This document shows, piece after piece, positions 48,526-60,786 of a stretch of DNA of 64,000 bases. The DNA is taken from contig CM060954.1 of the NCBI GenBank assembly GCA_030765055.1, positions 110,305,813 to 110,369,812 on the forward strand, written 5' to 3'. Position 1 is the first letter of the stretch. Every line of letters begins with the position of its first letter. The notes under the pieces are model-generated. The model made no database searches and had not been told where the DNA came from. It saw nothing but the letters and a program-made list of their open reading frames with translations. This DNA is from Mantis religiosa. Its lineage: Eukaryota; Arthropoda; Insecta; Mantodea; Mantidae. The translations under genes were made by a program, and so were the position numbers.

Positions 48526-49202
48526 GGAGGACAGGATGCTTGCTTCTTGCACACTGGCGATGTAGTAGATTTAATTTAATTTATTATGGATAATTTTGAG
48601 GCCAAGATTATGGGAGCTCAGCTTTGGCTGCTGTTGGATTTGCTCCGTGGTTACCTCGGATGCCCGCAAGCCATGTGGGGGACCCGGAATAGTCGGCGAC
48701 GACGTCTGGTTGGATCATAATCACCAAGACACCTAACCACTGCGATGGTAAATTTGCGTAAAATTTTATAGCCCGGCGCCTAATTTCATCCTCCAAGTAT
48801 TAAAGCGATGAGGCTTCATGAAGGATCCTTACTGGGAAGAATCGACCTACTGAATAGATGGACCTAAGTCCTCTATTCTCAACCTCCCCAGCAGTTTGAC
48901 GGTTTGGCGCTTTATATATACTACATGGGATGTGAGAATTGTGTCCTCGAGAGTTTTAACGTGAAATGTTCAGTTGTTATAGATTAATGCATAAGTACTT
49001 TGATGCTAGTGTTCCTTAGTGTGATCACACTAATAATTTTAAAACACTAGATAATATATTTCAGACACTTGTAAATAAATACAACTCAAGCGTAACATAA
49101 AAGGGTTACGAGGCTTTGATCAACCTATACATGGCCCAGCTATCACTCAGGCCATAAGAATTATACTAATATGAGTAAAATGAACTTGTACTATACTTAA
49201 CA

Positions 49203-49676
49203 TACACAAACTTTGCAGAGAGCTGTGCAAACCTGCTGGCAGGAGGAATGGTCCGCTTTCCGCAGCAACAAACTTAGATCTTTGAAAGAACTTTCGGTTC
49301 CCTAGGTTACCTCATGTCGTTCATCTCGTCGCGAGGAGGTGAGTTTGGCTCGGTTACGTATTTGGCACTGCTTTTTTATAAAAGCTTTCACTTCAGAAAG
49401 GAGTCTGCTCCACTCTGTCCGTTTTGCAACGAAGCGTTTTCTGTCCGAAACGTACTGCTAGAGTGCTTTTGCTTAACCCACCTTAGGACGTCTCTACAGC
49501 TGCCGGCCAGCTTTGCAGAAATGCTAGCGGATGTTAACAAAATAGTGGAGAAGGTTTTTAGGTTCTTATCAGGATTAGATTTTAGAATTAAGCGAAGAGA
49601 ATTTTCTGCAGTTCAGATTTATATTTCTTTGTATTTTGTTTTTAAATTGTTTTTTGTAAGTTTATTTACACTTTAA
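49203..49676 (+). pseudogene. C-terminal end of RNase H-type LINE ORF2
   Basis: A shifted frame from 49203 gives AVQTCWQEEWSAFRSNKLRS, and the main frame (49314-49676) gives APLCPFCNEAFSVRNVLLEC, a C-x2-C and later Cys arrangement as in the Cys/His domain of LINE ORF2 proteins. Then come LQLPASFAEMLADVNKIVEK and VFRFLSGLDF. The minus-strand copy at 58.9-59.3 kb has the same order (AVQSCWRDDW, SVRHVLLVCP, LQLPASLKEVL, VLRFLTNVNF). A frameshift near 49310-49380 and the missing upstream domains make it a relic. Confidence 0.85.
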
Positions 49677-49817
49677 TGCAATTTTAGAAAAACATTATAT
49701 CTGGCTTTTGTCATGAATAATTCTTTATAATGGGCGCTGATAGCCTCTGCAGTTGAGCGCCCTTATACGCATCATCATCATCATCGTCGTCATCCTCATC
49801 ATTACCTTCCTTTGCCT

Positions 49818-51361
49818 ACTAGGCATGTATGAGAGAAAGTAAAATTGCACGTTATGATTACCCATATTAAGTCTAGAAGTCATGAAATCAAAATCTATCT
49901 ATAATGTATTATTCTCTCATAACGGATAGTCATCATTTATAAATAAATAAATAAATAAGTCTTAACTCTAGATTATGTTGCGTAACAGAATACTTTAATC
50001 CAGCCTCTCAGAAAATTTTTAATTTTGGATTGTTCGCATAAAGCTAATTTACAATGCTCATTCTATTCCCAGAGCATCAACAAAAGATTTAAATTTTTGT
50101 GTTAGGTGAAAATTCGTTCAATTGTTGTCCACGAGATATGTTAGTTATAGTGCTTTACACGAGCATTTTTGTGTTTCTACAATGAAAAGAGGAAGAAAAT
50201 GCTTTCGGATTCCATGGAATATTTTCATTTTCTCGTTTTCTTCACACAAAAAATCACATCATGAACTTTAATTTCTAAAATATATTCATGAAAAACACAA
50301 CATCAAACAATAAAACATACAGGGACGGTGGATATATATCTCAAATAAGTATGTTGTTTTCCAATTCCATGTTTCATTATTATACATTTTCTCTCTAAAC
50401 AAAATTAATTAAACCGAATGCAAAATTTAATTAACTGAATACAACGCAGTCGAAAAACAAACGAACGAGATGCTTCTGTGGTTCCTTTTAGAAATGGAAG
50501 CTAATATGTTTGTGTAAAACTGTATAAACCAGGCTTTCGTCTACATTATCAAAAGCACTCAAGTTATTAATGGAGATTATTTTCGATCAACTGTCTAGAC
50601 CATGAAGCATATAAATTCAAGTTTAAAGTGATTCACAAGGCTTCTGTATATTATTTTGCTCTTCGTTTATGAATTTTGTACAAGGCAATTATATTTGGGT
50701 TTTCATAAAGAATGTGGTAATGTCTCTGTCTCAAAACACATTAGAGAAGTTTTGCGATTATTCTTGAAACAGTGTTTTAGTGATGTGTTTGCTAAGGCTC
50801 AAAGTTAATTGGATAAATGTGCTGGAATTCATCTTTACACCTTTTCAGATTTGATATTTACAAATACATCTTCTCTGTAACTGTAGCGCGGATCCAATTA
50901 TTCATCATAAAAGCATGCACTAAAGAAATACGTAAACCTAGCACAAGTAAAGTTTAGTTCAAGTGGAAGGTTCAAGTCGATAGCTTTTTAGGAAGAGAAC
51001 TATTCAATCCTGTTCCCGGCTAACCACCGATGAAGCCGGCGTATCTGGCAACAACTGGACAACTACTGCACACTTAATCTCCCTTGAGCATCAGGAAACA
51101 CTGTAACATAGAAGCCGATCCAACAGGGTAGTTCCTGACGGGAGGGAGGGACTCGTATGTCCGGTCCGACGTTCCTGCAACGACGTCAGAGGTACAAATC
51201 CAGCACACAAATTTTGTGGAGCTAAAACCCACGGCAATTACCAAGGGCATGTCCCACTCAGATTCAGAAAGCATCAAGAGTAGAAGAACATACAAATATC
51301 ATTCCCGAAGATTATGTTTCACAGATATAAGGTAAACAATAAGAGTATAAAAGAGTAGAGC
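49818..51361. other. No gene recognised
   Basis: AT-rich, with a GC-richer stretch at 51020-51250 holding a 73-codon minus frame without motifs. Confidence 0.3.
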
Positions 51362-51490
51362 CAGACTGAAAAATTCAATGCCATAGCCGGGATTTGAACC
51401 ACGGATCTTCTGATCTCGGTCCAGCCGCTCTAAAACATTCAGCTACTAAGGCCAACGTGCCAACATGATATTAAATTCTCCAACTGATTG
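51362..51490 (-). repeat. tRNA-like repeat T, single antisense copy
   Basis: The complement has the core at 51379-51452 (AGTAGCTGAATGTTTTAGAG- and GTGGTTCAAATCCCGG-like) and the flank AGTTGGAGAATTTAATATC. The 7-base arm pair is kept (CCATAG on one side), but the A box is degraded. Confidence 0.75.
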
Positions 51491-51814
51491 GATTCCTGCC
51501 ACATATACTAATGCCGAATTTCCAGTAGTAAATTTTGGACGCATTAAAAAAAAGGCAAATCTCTGTTGCTCACGCTTGTGCTGTGCGTTCCGAACTAGCA
51601 CGCCTATGATAGAACAGTCACTCTACGCGAGCCTTCCCTAGCTCCGCCTCGTATGCCTTCTAATACCGTACCCTCATGGTGTACTGGAGTGCACAAGTCA
51701 ATCATAAGACCACGTTTCAGCTACTGTCAATGACTGATCGCTGTAGTGTGTAGTCGCGCTGCTCGAATGGTTACCATGGCTTTATCTTTGGTAATACATA
51801 TCTCTCATATAAAC

Positions 51815-52050
51815 CCGCCTCGGTAGCGTAGATGGTAGCATGTCTGTCTCACGTTCAAGAGGTCCCGAGTTTGAAACTCGGTCAGGGTGAGTCACCTGGA
51901 TAAGATTTTTCCGGGGTTTTCCCTTTTCCCAAAAGACGGACGTCCGGTAACTCTAAGCTCTATGGATCCTGGAGTCATTTGAGCATCATTTCACCCATTC
52001 CATTCATCGTCCGATAGTACTTAACGTTGGAGGACGTAAATTACAAAAAA
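51815..52050 (+). mobile_element. SINE family S with 8-bp target duplication
   Basis: Head CCGCCTCGGTAGCGTAGATG, TGTCTGTCTCACGTTCAAG, T-arm CCCGAGTTTGAAACTCGG, complete body including AACTCTAAGCTCTATGGATC, and end GGAGGACGTAAATTAC plus a short A run. The flanks ATATAAAC (51807-51814 and 52050-52057) are probably the target duplication. This copy is full length. Confidence 0.9.
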
Positions 52051-52057
52051 TATAAAC

Positions 52058-53503
52058 AATAATTATAAACAATGATGATATACAATCAAATAATAAAGTT
52101 ATTACAACATAAGAATAATTTAGTTTAACAATTGCTCACTCAATAAAATATACTAAAAATTTCTGAGATAACGCACTGATTACTCCACGGGGAGTGAATA
52201 TTCATCTGTCATTTGTGATTCCTGTGAATTGCATTGGCTGAAGTGATGGGTTCATTGGTGCTTACCATAGGACCGGGAGATACGTCAGTATCCCTGTCGT
52301 ACAAGAAGAATCAGTGCGTTATCTGAGTGGTTTATATTTACATAGATAAAGCCATGTTAACCGTTCGAGCAGCACGACAATACCTCCCATGCATTGATTC
52401 CAATTTTACTGCAACCATTAGTGTATAGCGAAAATATTAAAGTAATAATTTTATGGCACACATTTTCAGATATTTTCACGTTTAGGTTAGGCACATTTTG
52501 GCTAATGCCTACCTTCAGACATGGCTTTCTTTAACATCCTTCATAAACAACTGAGCCACCTAAATTCATTATCCTGATTCCATTAAGGGGATACAACGCA
52601 ATAGGCAATTCAGCACCCCAAACGTTAGAGGTAAGGAAGAAAATTTCCTCTTTTCACACAACCCACTCGAGTTGCGTGTGTGTGTGTTTTAATGATGACA
52701 AGTTGTTTGCTGGTCTCACCACCATCTGGAGTCCCATCTCTGTTCCTCCCTCTCTCTTTCTCTCGCTTTTCTCTCGGTTCCCACGAGATTTATGCAGCAA
52801 CAGGATCATCGTCGAGGTTGGATACCAGAGGCACTTTCTCTTGTTACTGTTCAAATATTTCCACGCAAAGTACATCCCCTAAATGGACTTTCACGACTTT
52901 CCTTTTCTCGAAGGTGAGGTTTCGTTAAGCCTCTAAGGAAGAAATCTCCTTAAGTAGTATGAAAAACTAAGGGTTGTGTTACCTAATTGTAGCTATCAAA
53001 GTATTTGCCGCAATATAAGACATGCAGAAATAGTTGGTTAGTGACATTTACTCTTGCTTTGCATTACTATGTTTATAATTATTAGTAAGTTTTATACTTG
53101 GTTATCCATAGAAAGATAAAGTAAACTGAATAAAATAGCGTAGACAAATGTGTGATAAACGTAGCGCTATTGTCATATTATGCACACAGTTACAAAACTG
53201 CACTATGAAGATCATCAAATAATGATAATGTTTCACGTATTCTTTTCCAGCGTTTCCTTTTTTTATTCAGGTATGTGTATCATTTAAATATAGCATACTA
53301 TCAAAATAGCTATAACTATTATTCTTCTCAAGTAGGGCACTTAAATCTTTAATAATACATAGAACAATATTATCTCTTTATTATATTTAATATAATATAA
53401 TATATAATTTAATATAATAATTATAATATTTTATATTTATAGCTTTGGCGATGCTTCAGATTTCGAGCTATAAGCTTTATTAATTATTTGCACCTATATG
53501 TTA
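52058..53503. other. No gene recognised
   Basis: AT-rich, with a very AT-rich stretch of TATAATA words at 53385-53440 before the mariner. Confidence 0.3.
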
Positions 53504-54403
53504 CGAGGGCTGTTCAATGAAGATTGATCATAATTCTTTTACGGTCATAGTTCTTCGCACTAAAATTCTATCTTATTATATTCTGTTAGCTTAATCTGAA
53601 ACAAACACGCCGTAATAGTTTCATTGTTGGTATTTCTGGTTCCCGCCATGTAAGTGCAGATATGCTGAGTATTGCCTACCGCTGCAAGAGATGTAACATG
53701 CAGTTAAAGTTGATGTTTGAGGAATATACGGCGTTTCTTTCAAACGTAATCACTGCCGATGAAACTTGGCTACATCACTGTGATCCTGAGAGCAAACAGC
53801 AAAGCTCAGTGTGGAAATCTTCTTCATCACCAATCCCCCAAAAGCAAAAGTAGTTGCTTCTGCTGGGAAAGTTATGGTCATCTCATTCTTTGATGTTTAT
53901 GTAATGGTTTATCTGCAGTTGTACCTGCACACACATCAGTAACTGGACAATACTACAGGGATGTCCCTAATACATTGCAAGTCCATGTTAGGCGCAAATG
54001 ACCACATTTCCGTGAAGCAGGCTGGATACTGCACTACGATAATGCGCGGCCGCATATTGCCAATGTTGTTGCTGACTATCTTGCAAAAATCAACGTGAAG
54101 TGCATCTCACCCTCCCTATAGTCCAGATTTAGCCTCATGTGACTCTTTTCTATTCCGTAACTTGAAGAAATGCATTCGTGGGAGATATTACGCATCATCA
54201 GAAGCAGTGGTGAGGGCTGCAGAGCGATTTTGAAGGATCTCTCGAAAATGGTTCCCGACATGTCTTTGAAGACTGGCAGAATCGGTGGGAGAAGTGCATC
54301 GCATTCAGGGGAGACTGTTTTGAGAACTACGATCAAAATTATGACAATGAGTAAATGTACGTTGTCAAAAAAGTTGTGATCATTCTTTATTGAACAGCCC
54401 TCG
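53504..54403 (+). mobile_element. Internally deleted mariner, second copy (900 bp)
   Basis: Ends are CGAGGGCTGTTCAATGAAG and, at the right, the complement of CGAGGGCTGTTCAATAAAG. TA precedes the left end (53502-53503); the right flank reads TT, so one base of the expected TA duplication has changed. The layout is the same as the copy at 7.23-8.13 kb: a 5-prime UTR with ACAAACACGCCGTA, GGTTCCCGCC, then CTACCGCTGCAA and a direct jump to AGTTAAAGTTGATGTT before the first catalytic region. The N-terminal coding segment is missing in both. Confidence 0.92.
53662..54345 (+). pseudogene. Mariner transposase catalytic domain relic
   Basis: The first region EYTAFLSNVITADETWLHHC is in frame from 53662. 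A frame change after about 53850 leads to KVVASAGKVMVISFFDV, then WILHYDNARPHIA (second Asp kept) and, after another shift, YSPDLASCDSFLFRNLKK (third Asp kept). All three catalytic aspartates survive, unlike the 7.2-kb copy where the second is Asn. The DNA-binding half is absent, and several frameshifts and stops make it inactive. Confidence 0.88.
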
Positions 54404-55065
54404 TTGATTTTCAGTTGAAAACAATCTTCTCTGGAATAAGCAAAACAGTGGCGGGCAGGTACCGGCAGTACCTTGCTAACAGTTCTAAGGCTTTATGGCA
54501 TGATCTTCCGCATAAGTAGTTCCATTTACCGATCAGATGAACTAGATGTAAATTTGGATGATTACCTTATCTCAGAACGAGGTGCATCCTTTTAGTGAAA
54601 ACAGATCGTTTATAGAAATTACCATGTCTGCGTTTTCTCTCCAATAGGTGCCATTTTGAAAGAAAAATAATCAAAGTGTTGCTCATTGAAACAACGGTAC
54701 ATCAACAAATCCCTCCGCACTGGGTATTAGCCCACCGCTCGAGAAAAGCTTGGCATCCCTAGTTTTCCGCATTCCATTCTGAAGCAATTGTTATTGTATC
54801 CAGGCAAGTACTACATGGCAAAGCGAGAAGACGTATCGGAAAGAATTCGCAGCACAGAGATGTTTACCTCAGCTTATCACACATACACGGCGAGTCCAGT
54901 GTATGTATAGTCTGTTCAGATATAATCATGTCTTCTGGACAGCAATGTGTCATACATCGGCAGGCCCGAGAAATCATATCATGTAGACATACGCAGCTTC
55001 CAGTCACTCTGTTTGTGTTTCGTAACTTACTGTACCTCAACTTACTAATATTTTATTCTTCACTC
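54404..55065. other. No gene recognised
   Basis: No supported feature, though the sequence is somewhat GC-richer than average around 54440-54480. Confidence 0.3.
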
Positions 55066-55935
55066 TTAACAGGACTAATTTCTACCAATACTGGACTAAG
55101 ACAAGGGTGTAGCTTATCACCTACTCTTTTTAGTATGTATATATACTAAATGAATAATGACGATATTCTAAATGAATGAATGATTTTAGTAGACCCAGGA
55201 ATCAAAATCAAAGAAAATGTTTATATTAATACCCTGCTGTTTACGGATGACGAAATATTAATTCATCAGGATGAAAATCAACTGGAAAAATCAATGTGTA
55301 TTCTAAATAATATAGTACAAAAGTATAATTTTAGAATATCAGAAGAAAATACAAAAATTATGTCTTTTAAAGGAAATTATATTGTAGGATCAAAACTTAT
55401 TTTAGGAAATAGGATTTTAGAACAAATATCAAGTTTTAAATATTTATAATGTAACATAAGTTTTAGAAACAATGCTGATATAGAAGAAAAAGTAAACAAA
55501 TTCCGAGCAATATCCAAAAATCTTTTAAAAACAGAGTGAGAAGGGATACAAACAAGAAAATGTAACGGCTATTCCAACTTTACTATATGGAAGCGAATTC
55601 TGGGTGCCAACACAAAAGGATTTAAATAAAATACAGACTGCAGAAATGAAATTTTTAAGAAGTGTTAAAGGTTTTACAATATTGGACAAAATAAGGAATG
55701 AGGATATTAGAAAGGAATTAGAAATCGAACCAATCCATGACAAAATATCAGAACGAAGGTAACAATGGCATGAACATATATTCAGAATGGAGGATGGAGG
55801 ATATCCAAATGCACTACTAAACTATAATCGAAAAGGAGGAAGAGACAGAGGACGACCCAGGAAACGCTGGAGAGATTTATGAAGCCGGAACGAGCGATAT
55901 GCCCAAACCATGGAGCGAAGAAGAAGAAGAAGGAA
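55066..55935 (+). mobile_element. LINE 3-prime half: RT palm to C-terminus (5-prime truncated)
   Basis: Starts in the RT with STNTGLRQGCSLSPTLFSMY (motif B), then LLFTDDEILIHQDE (catalytic motif C; FTDD instead of the usual FADD), a FRISEENTKIMSFKG segment and ISSFKYL. Further frames give RNEIFKKC-like and MEDGGYPNALLNY residues, then GGRDRGRPRKRWRDL, a basic end typical of this LINE type, and the terminal EAGTSDMPKPWSEEEEEE-like reading at 55881-55933. Stops at 55147 and 55447 and several frameshifts make it inactive. No poly(A) tail or target duplication was identified. The antisense RT piece at 1.13-1.29 kb has the same motif style. Confidence 0.88.
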
Positions 55936-57544
55936 TAATTTATTTCTGGCCCCTTAAATTTCATAATTTCAGTAACTTGCATTCCTTTAAATTCAAATAT
56001 GAAACGATCTTTGAAGAGATTTACTTGAAATTTCATTTAAAAGTTGCTAAATAATTAATCACCTCGCGATGTTCCATATTTGCAGCTTTCCTGTATCCAC
56101 ACTGTAACAAGCAGGTGTGATTCTGGCACAGCAAACTGCTCTGAAAATAATGTATCAGTCTGTGGGCTATTAGAAGAACCTTTGCTATGACATAGAGTAA
56201 CAAGTTGGTGAAAGTGAAGAGAACATGGACAGTCTGGCTACCATTTAAATTGTACATCATAAATCCCATCTTTTAGAAACATCAGCTTTAATGGAGTTTG
56301 TAAATGTTTTCGACAAACCTTGCTCAACCAATCAATAGAGACGAATTTATTTCTGTGTCGTAAACAAACCTTTTCTTTGATTGATTATCATGTACATGCC
56401 AGGAAAGTTCGTCATGCAGCACTCCTAGAAATGGAACATGACATGCTGCAGTGGCCTTAGCGTGAACTAAGGGGGTGGCTGTAATATTACTCTCCGAGTG
56501 AAGCATGCCCCACCATTCTTGTTCTTGCTAGTCTAGAACGGCTAGAGGTCGCGTGGTGCTCAATCATTTTAAAACCACCCCCCAGAGGACATGTGTTTGA
56601 GAAGTGAGCTCATATTAATAAAAGCGTTATTACTACGAGAAGTGGTGGTAATTACGATAGGGGGGTATTCTCAGGAGACCTGTTAGAACATCTAGTAGGG
56701 ACATGTTTTATGCAAGCCGACCATCACATACCCACATGCACATAGAGAACGCTGTTGTTTGCCCTTACTCCCAGCCGGGGAATGACAAGAAAGGAAAAGA
56801 AATGTGCGGTATGAGCGAGTTCAGCCTTAACAAAATATTCATACGGTGTGGGATTTGGGTACATTGTGGTGATATGGCTGCTTGAAGTATTGCCTCGCTG
56901 TATTCTGCAGAAACTGAATTAGGTAGCTTAAAGAACTACACTACAATTGCAATTCCTTCTTTTCTACTACGGTTTTTCAGCATAGATTACTTTATCTGAA
57001 GTACAAGGTATTTGTCTCTCTCATATGTAAATTGGGAACTATACTACTCAATTTACCAACATATCATTTTGAGTAGCTCAGAAATTCTTTAATATAAATT
57101 TTGTACGCATGTTTCAGATGTGAGAAGTATATAAAATATACAAGTTGTTACAAAACGACATCGAACGAATATAGCCGTGGCTTAGTTTATAACTTAGCTA
57201 TTATGTGTTTTAAATGGGAAGGTGTTTGTCCTTGAGCGCTACTAGCGAACAACCAATGGGAGTCCTGCAGTGTTGCCGTATTGCATTCCCGCTAAGTGGT
57301 GTGTGAGGAGCTCCAACCTAATCAATCTGTATGAAATACTATTCGCGCTAAGACAAAAATTCAGATTTTGCCAAATCTGATCCATAAGGAAGGCAGAGAG
57401 TAGTTTATCTAACATAGCTATGAAAACCCTATATTTATAGCTGAATTAGTTTTTCTAATACAAATAAATAAAACACTATTACCTGTATTATAACAATAAA
57501 TCGCAACGTAAGCACTGTATGAATATCGTTATTGGTTGGCATGT
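55936..57544. other. No gene recognised
   Basis: AT-rich. A 78-codon minus frame at 56033-56269 has a loosely RT-tail-like composition (Cys and His rich), but no defined motif. Confidence 0.25.
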
Positions 57545-57900
57545 ATGCGTATATGTATATTTGTATTTATTCAGAACTGAAACTTAAATTTTTGACATAA
57601 CGAGATAAAAGAGTTACTTTGAATAAGCCAATTCGAGTGATAGGAAACAATAAATTTCTGTCTGTTCACATTATATCTTTGTTTATGAATGGTTCGTAAT
57701 CTCAGTTCAAAGTGGTGGGTCTGTATGTATGTAAATATACTTTTCATTACTCGGAACTGAAATTTAAACTACCCCATGACGTGATAAAAGAATTACTGTG
57801 AATAAATCAAGGTGTTAAATTCGAGAGAGAGAGCAAACACTTCATTTCCTGTTAGCCTGAGGAATGCTGTATGCTCATGTTTATGAATGAATACTGGATA
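57545..57900 (+). repeat. Two diverged direct repeats, period about 180 bp
   Basis: TCAGAACTGAAACTTAAATT (near 57571) is echoed by TCGGAACTGAAATTTAAACT (near 57751). Both are followed by a CGAGATAAAAGAGTTACT- or GTGATAAAAGAATTACT-like block, a TTCGAG block and, at the end, TGTTTATGAATG. A single old tandem duplication explains the pattern. Confidence 0.75.
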
Positions 57901-58676
57901 AGAAGTGTTTATTTACTCTTGAGAGTTCAGATCAATATCATTTAGTTATTCTTTACAAAACAGTAGAGTAAAAGTTAAATAGTGCAATGGCTTCTTGCGG
58001 TGAATTTAGTGGCGAGTTAGAAAGGCAACTATTGCGAAGTCAAGCTTGAAGTGTATTTTTTAAGGTGTACACGTTCTTCAAAAATTTGGGCAATGAGGAA
58101 TATAGAAATTAGCTCGATTTCAAAAATGCTCGATGGCTTACTGTTGAAACGTGTGGTGTAGGTAAAACAAGTGTGTCCCGCATTTGGATTAGAAAAGAAG
58201 GTAATTCATAAACTATAATTATAGTATATAAAAATATATATCTATAATTTGCGAAAATGCTTTTTCCAATTTTGATTTTGCCCACTGCATCATTGTAGAA
58301 GTTTGTCAAATATAATTCGCTTACCTTTACATCTAGCGCCAAACAGACCTGCACGTTGCATGAGTGTGCGAGAGAGAGGGAAATATAAAAGGAGTGGGGT
58401 AACAAACTGGGAACGCTGAGTGTGATACGGTATCTGATTAGCTGGACTCCAGAACTCTTCCCATTTGAAACACATAATAGTCCGAATTTAAGTCTCGCAA
58501 CTTCGAAGTTCTGTTTGGTAAAATTCCATGCAGTATTAAATATTACATGATTTTGTGACTAGGCAGCGCAGGAGCCACTGGTATGCGAACCTTAAAAGTT
58601 GTCATTGGGACGCACCGGCTACGAAAAAAAACATTGCAACTTGCTCTTTATTAGTGACCATTGGGACCATTGGGTT
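57901..58676. other. No gene recognised
   Basis: AT-rich. The minus frame at 58109-58405 has no motif. Confidence 0.3.
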
Positions 58677-58694
58677 GACTTTTTTAACATTAGG

Positions 58695-59613
58695 GAGTGA
58701 GTGAGTGATTGAGATTTAGGGCGCTCAACTGCGCGGTTATCAGCGCCACATACAAAATAAAAGTCTTCTAAAAACAATCTAAAGCTTGGCTAAAACTGTC
58801 ATTAGCGATAACATCATGACTAAAGTATACGATAAGTACGCAAGTCAAGCATTAAAATTATAACATGTTAAAAAGGTTAAAATAAATATTTGGCTATATG
58901 ATAAAATTAACATTGGTTAAAAATCTCAAAACCTTGGCCACCGCTTGCTGGTCATCCACCAGTACTTCTTTCAAGCTAGCCGGCAGCTGAAGAGACCAGC
59001 GAAGACGCTCCAGATTAGGACACACTAAAAGAACGTGGCGGACTGAGAGCGCATCGCTGTATAGCGGGCAGACTGGCGCAGGGCTCCTTTGTAAAAGATA
59101 AGGATGTCCAAAAAAGCAGTGGGCAATGCTTAACCCAGCAAGAACGCCTTCCTCCCGGTGAGAGGCACGGGAGGAGGTTGACCAGGGAATCGGTAGCGCC
59201 TCTTCCGTTCTAAGTTCATTTCTAGGGAGAGCAGTCCAATCGTCCCGCCAGCACGACTGTACTGCTCTCCGCACGACGAACTTGAAGTCGCGATGTTAAG
59301 AACGGAATCCTAACCCTGGACTCTGTGACCGCTGCCTTAGCTGCCTAATCTGCCAGTTCATTCCCCTGCAAGCCCTCGTGTCCAGGAACCCATGCACACA
59401 CCACGCTGACGCCAGAGGAGTGTAGAACATGGACGGCGTGCTGGATACGCTGTACAAGAGGATGGGGGTTGTACAGCTCACGAGGGCTCTGAAGGGTACT
59501 GAGGGAATTACTGAGATAAGGCAATCATGCAACCTTCTCCAGCGAACGAGTAAGATGGCTCGGTATATGGCATAAAGCTCGGCATGGTAGATGGAGGTCC
59601 TGCCGTGGAGACC
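58695..59613 (-). mobile_element. 5-prime-truncated LINE (RNase H type) with 17-bp duplication
   Basis: Flanked by GACTTTTTTAACATTAGG (58677-58694) and GACTTTTTAACATTAGG (59614-59630), a long target duplication differing by one T. On the minus strand it begins inside the RNase H domain and ends in the family 3-prime UTR (GGCGCTGATAACCGCGCAG, then TTGAGCGCCC) followed by a tail of CACTCACTCACTC type. It is a third copy of the family at 23.2 and 48.0 kb. 5-prime truncation with a long duplication is the usual outcome of target-primed reverse transcription. Confidence 0.92.
58894..59613 (-). pseudogene. LINE ORF2: RNase H and C-terminal Cys domain relic
   Basis: RNase H residues: YHAELYAIYRAILL (catalytic Glu region), then in a shifted frame GVSVVCAWVPGHEGLQGNEL followed by AD. 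The G(H)-G-NE-AD pattern is that of the C-terminal RNase H in I/R1/LOA-type LINEs. Further frames give AVQSCWRDDWTALPRNELRT, AHCFFGHPYLLQRSPAPVCP, LYSDALSVRHVLLVCP and LQLPASLKEVLVDDQQAVAK, ending FLTNVNFII with a stop at 58894. At least two frameshifts and a stop after ELAD are present. Confidence 0.88.
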
Positions 59614-59630
59614 GACTTTTTAACATTAGG

Positions 59631-60077
59631 ATTAATATTTGCTTAATTACGGACGCTTTGTGTATTAAAGAGGTAAATTTGGATTAACACACACATTTTA
59701 AAATATGCTTGGTTCTAAAATATTTTTAGAGGATCGTGTACTTTGTTTTGGTTTGTTTAATATTATTATTTCTTAAAGAAGTTCGCAATATAGTAAAAGT
59801 TGTCTGCTTTGTTACACAAAAGAGGAAAAATAAGAGCAAGGGAAACTTATGGCCTGGTTAATACAATAACAATGCGCAGGCTTATATATCCGTTTCCTGT
59901 TTCGGCGACACAAGCAACTGCCTGCATATATAATGTTGCCATCTAGCGTCAAACAACAAAGAATAAAAATGTTGTGAAAGACGTAATTGTATTAAACTTT
60001 CAAATCTGCTATAACACACCAAGTGTTTTATGCAAATATTTATACAGATGTCGGAACAGCAAATGTATTAAGCATAC

Positions 60078-60078
<1 letters not shown>
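59631..60078. other. No gene recognised
   Basis: AT-rich, no motif. Confidence 0.3.

Positions 60079-60160
<82 letters not shown>
60079..60160. repeat. (GA)n microsatellite, about 41 units
   Basis: Pure GA array followed by CGGGGGGTGT. No adjoining SINE is recognisable. Confidence 0.95.
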
Positions 60161-60162
<2 letters not shown>

Positions 60163-60786
60163 GGGGGTGTTTGAAGAGAACAAAGCGCTTATGACCAAGC
60201 CTTGTAATCCAACGCTGTGAAAAAAATAAAAGATACCAAAGCTGCGAGCAAATATCGGACTGTGATATCCCTTACGCCACTTGCATGGCAATGTGCCTGC
60301 TACCAGATTAAATCAGACAGCTAAATCAGCGAGTGGTATATTTTTGTCGGAAGTAGAGGGGAGTTTATAAAAAATAGAACATACGTAAAAGACAATCCAA
60401 GCTCGTAATTAACAATTAACAAGAGTTAAATTAAAACATTTCAAATGTGAAGAAATAATTTTCGTAAAGTTACCTGTAAATACCGATTGCACATATATCA
60501 CTTTTGTTATATCTTTTTCAAATGCAAAAGTAACTTGGCCAAACTCGAAACCCACATAAACATTTGAAGTGTTTTTCATATTTTCTTATATACCTCAAAG
60601 AAGTATACATATCCTAAGCGTTTAAAATGGTCTATTAAATCTGTTGGACTCCTAAATTTTGCATTTTAAATGCAATTTATCTTTAATTGCTTTTTTGGCA
60701 TTACGACCTTTTACTTTCCGACAATGGTTTTTATTACTACTTAAATAGGGCAAGTATAAATTATTATACTATATCCCTTTATTATA
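60161..60786. other. No gene recognised
   Basis: AT-rich, with a tract of short open frames. Confidence 0.3.

Larger units (their letters stand above)
48027..49805 (+). mobile_element. Internally deleted LINE with both ends and 12-bp duplication
   Basis: Flanks CTTCCTCTGCCT (48015-48026) and CTTCCTTTGCCT (49806-49817) form a target duplication with one difference. The 5-prime terminus CCCCCCAGGGGCCTAC is the same as in the 23-kb mini-LINE. After a 5-prime UTR with two tandem repeats, the sequence passes through non-coding remnants (about 48590-49200) to the last part of the ORF (49203-49676) and a 3-prime UTR with TATATCTGGCTTTTG and GGGCGCTGATAGCC, ending in a CAT-rich tail (CATCATCATCATC). 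Nearly all of ORF1 and the endonuclease/RT coding sequence is missing. Confidence 0.85.
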
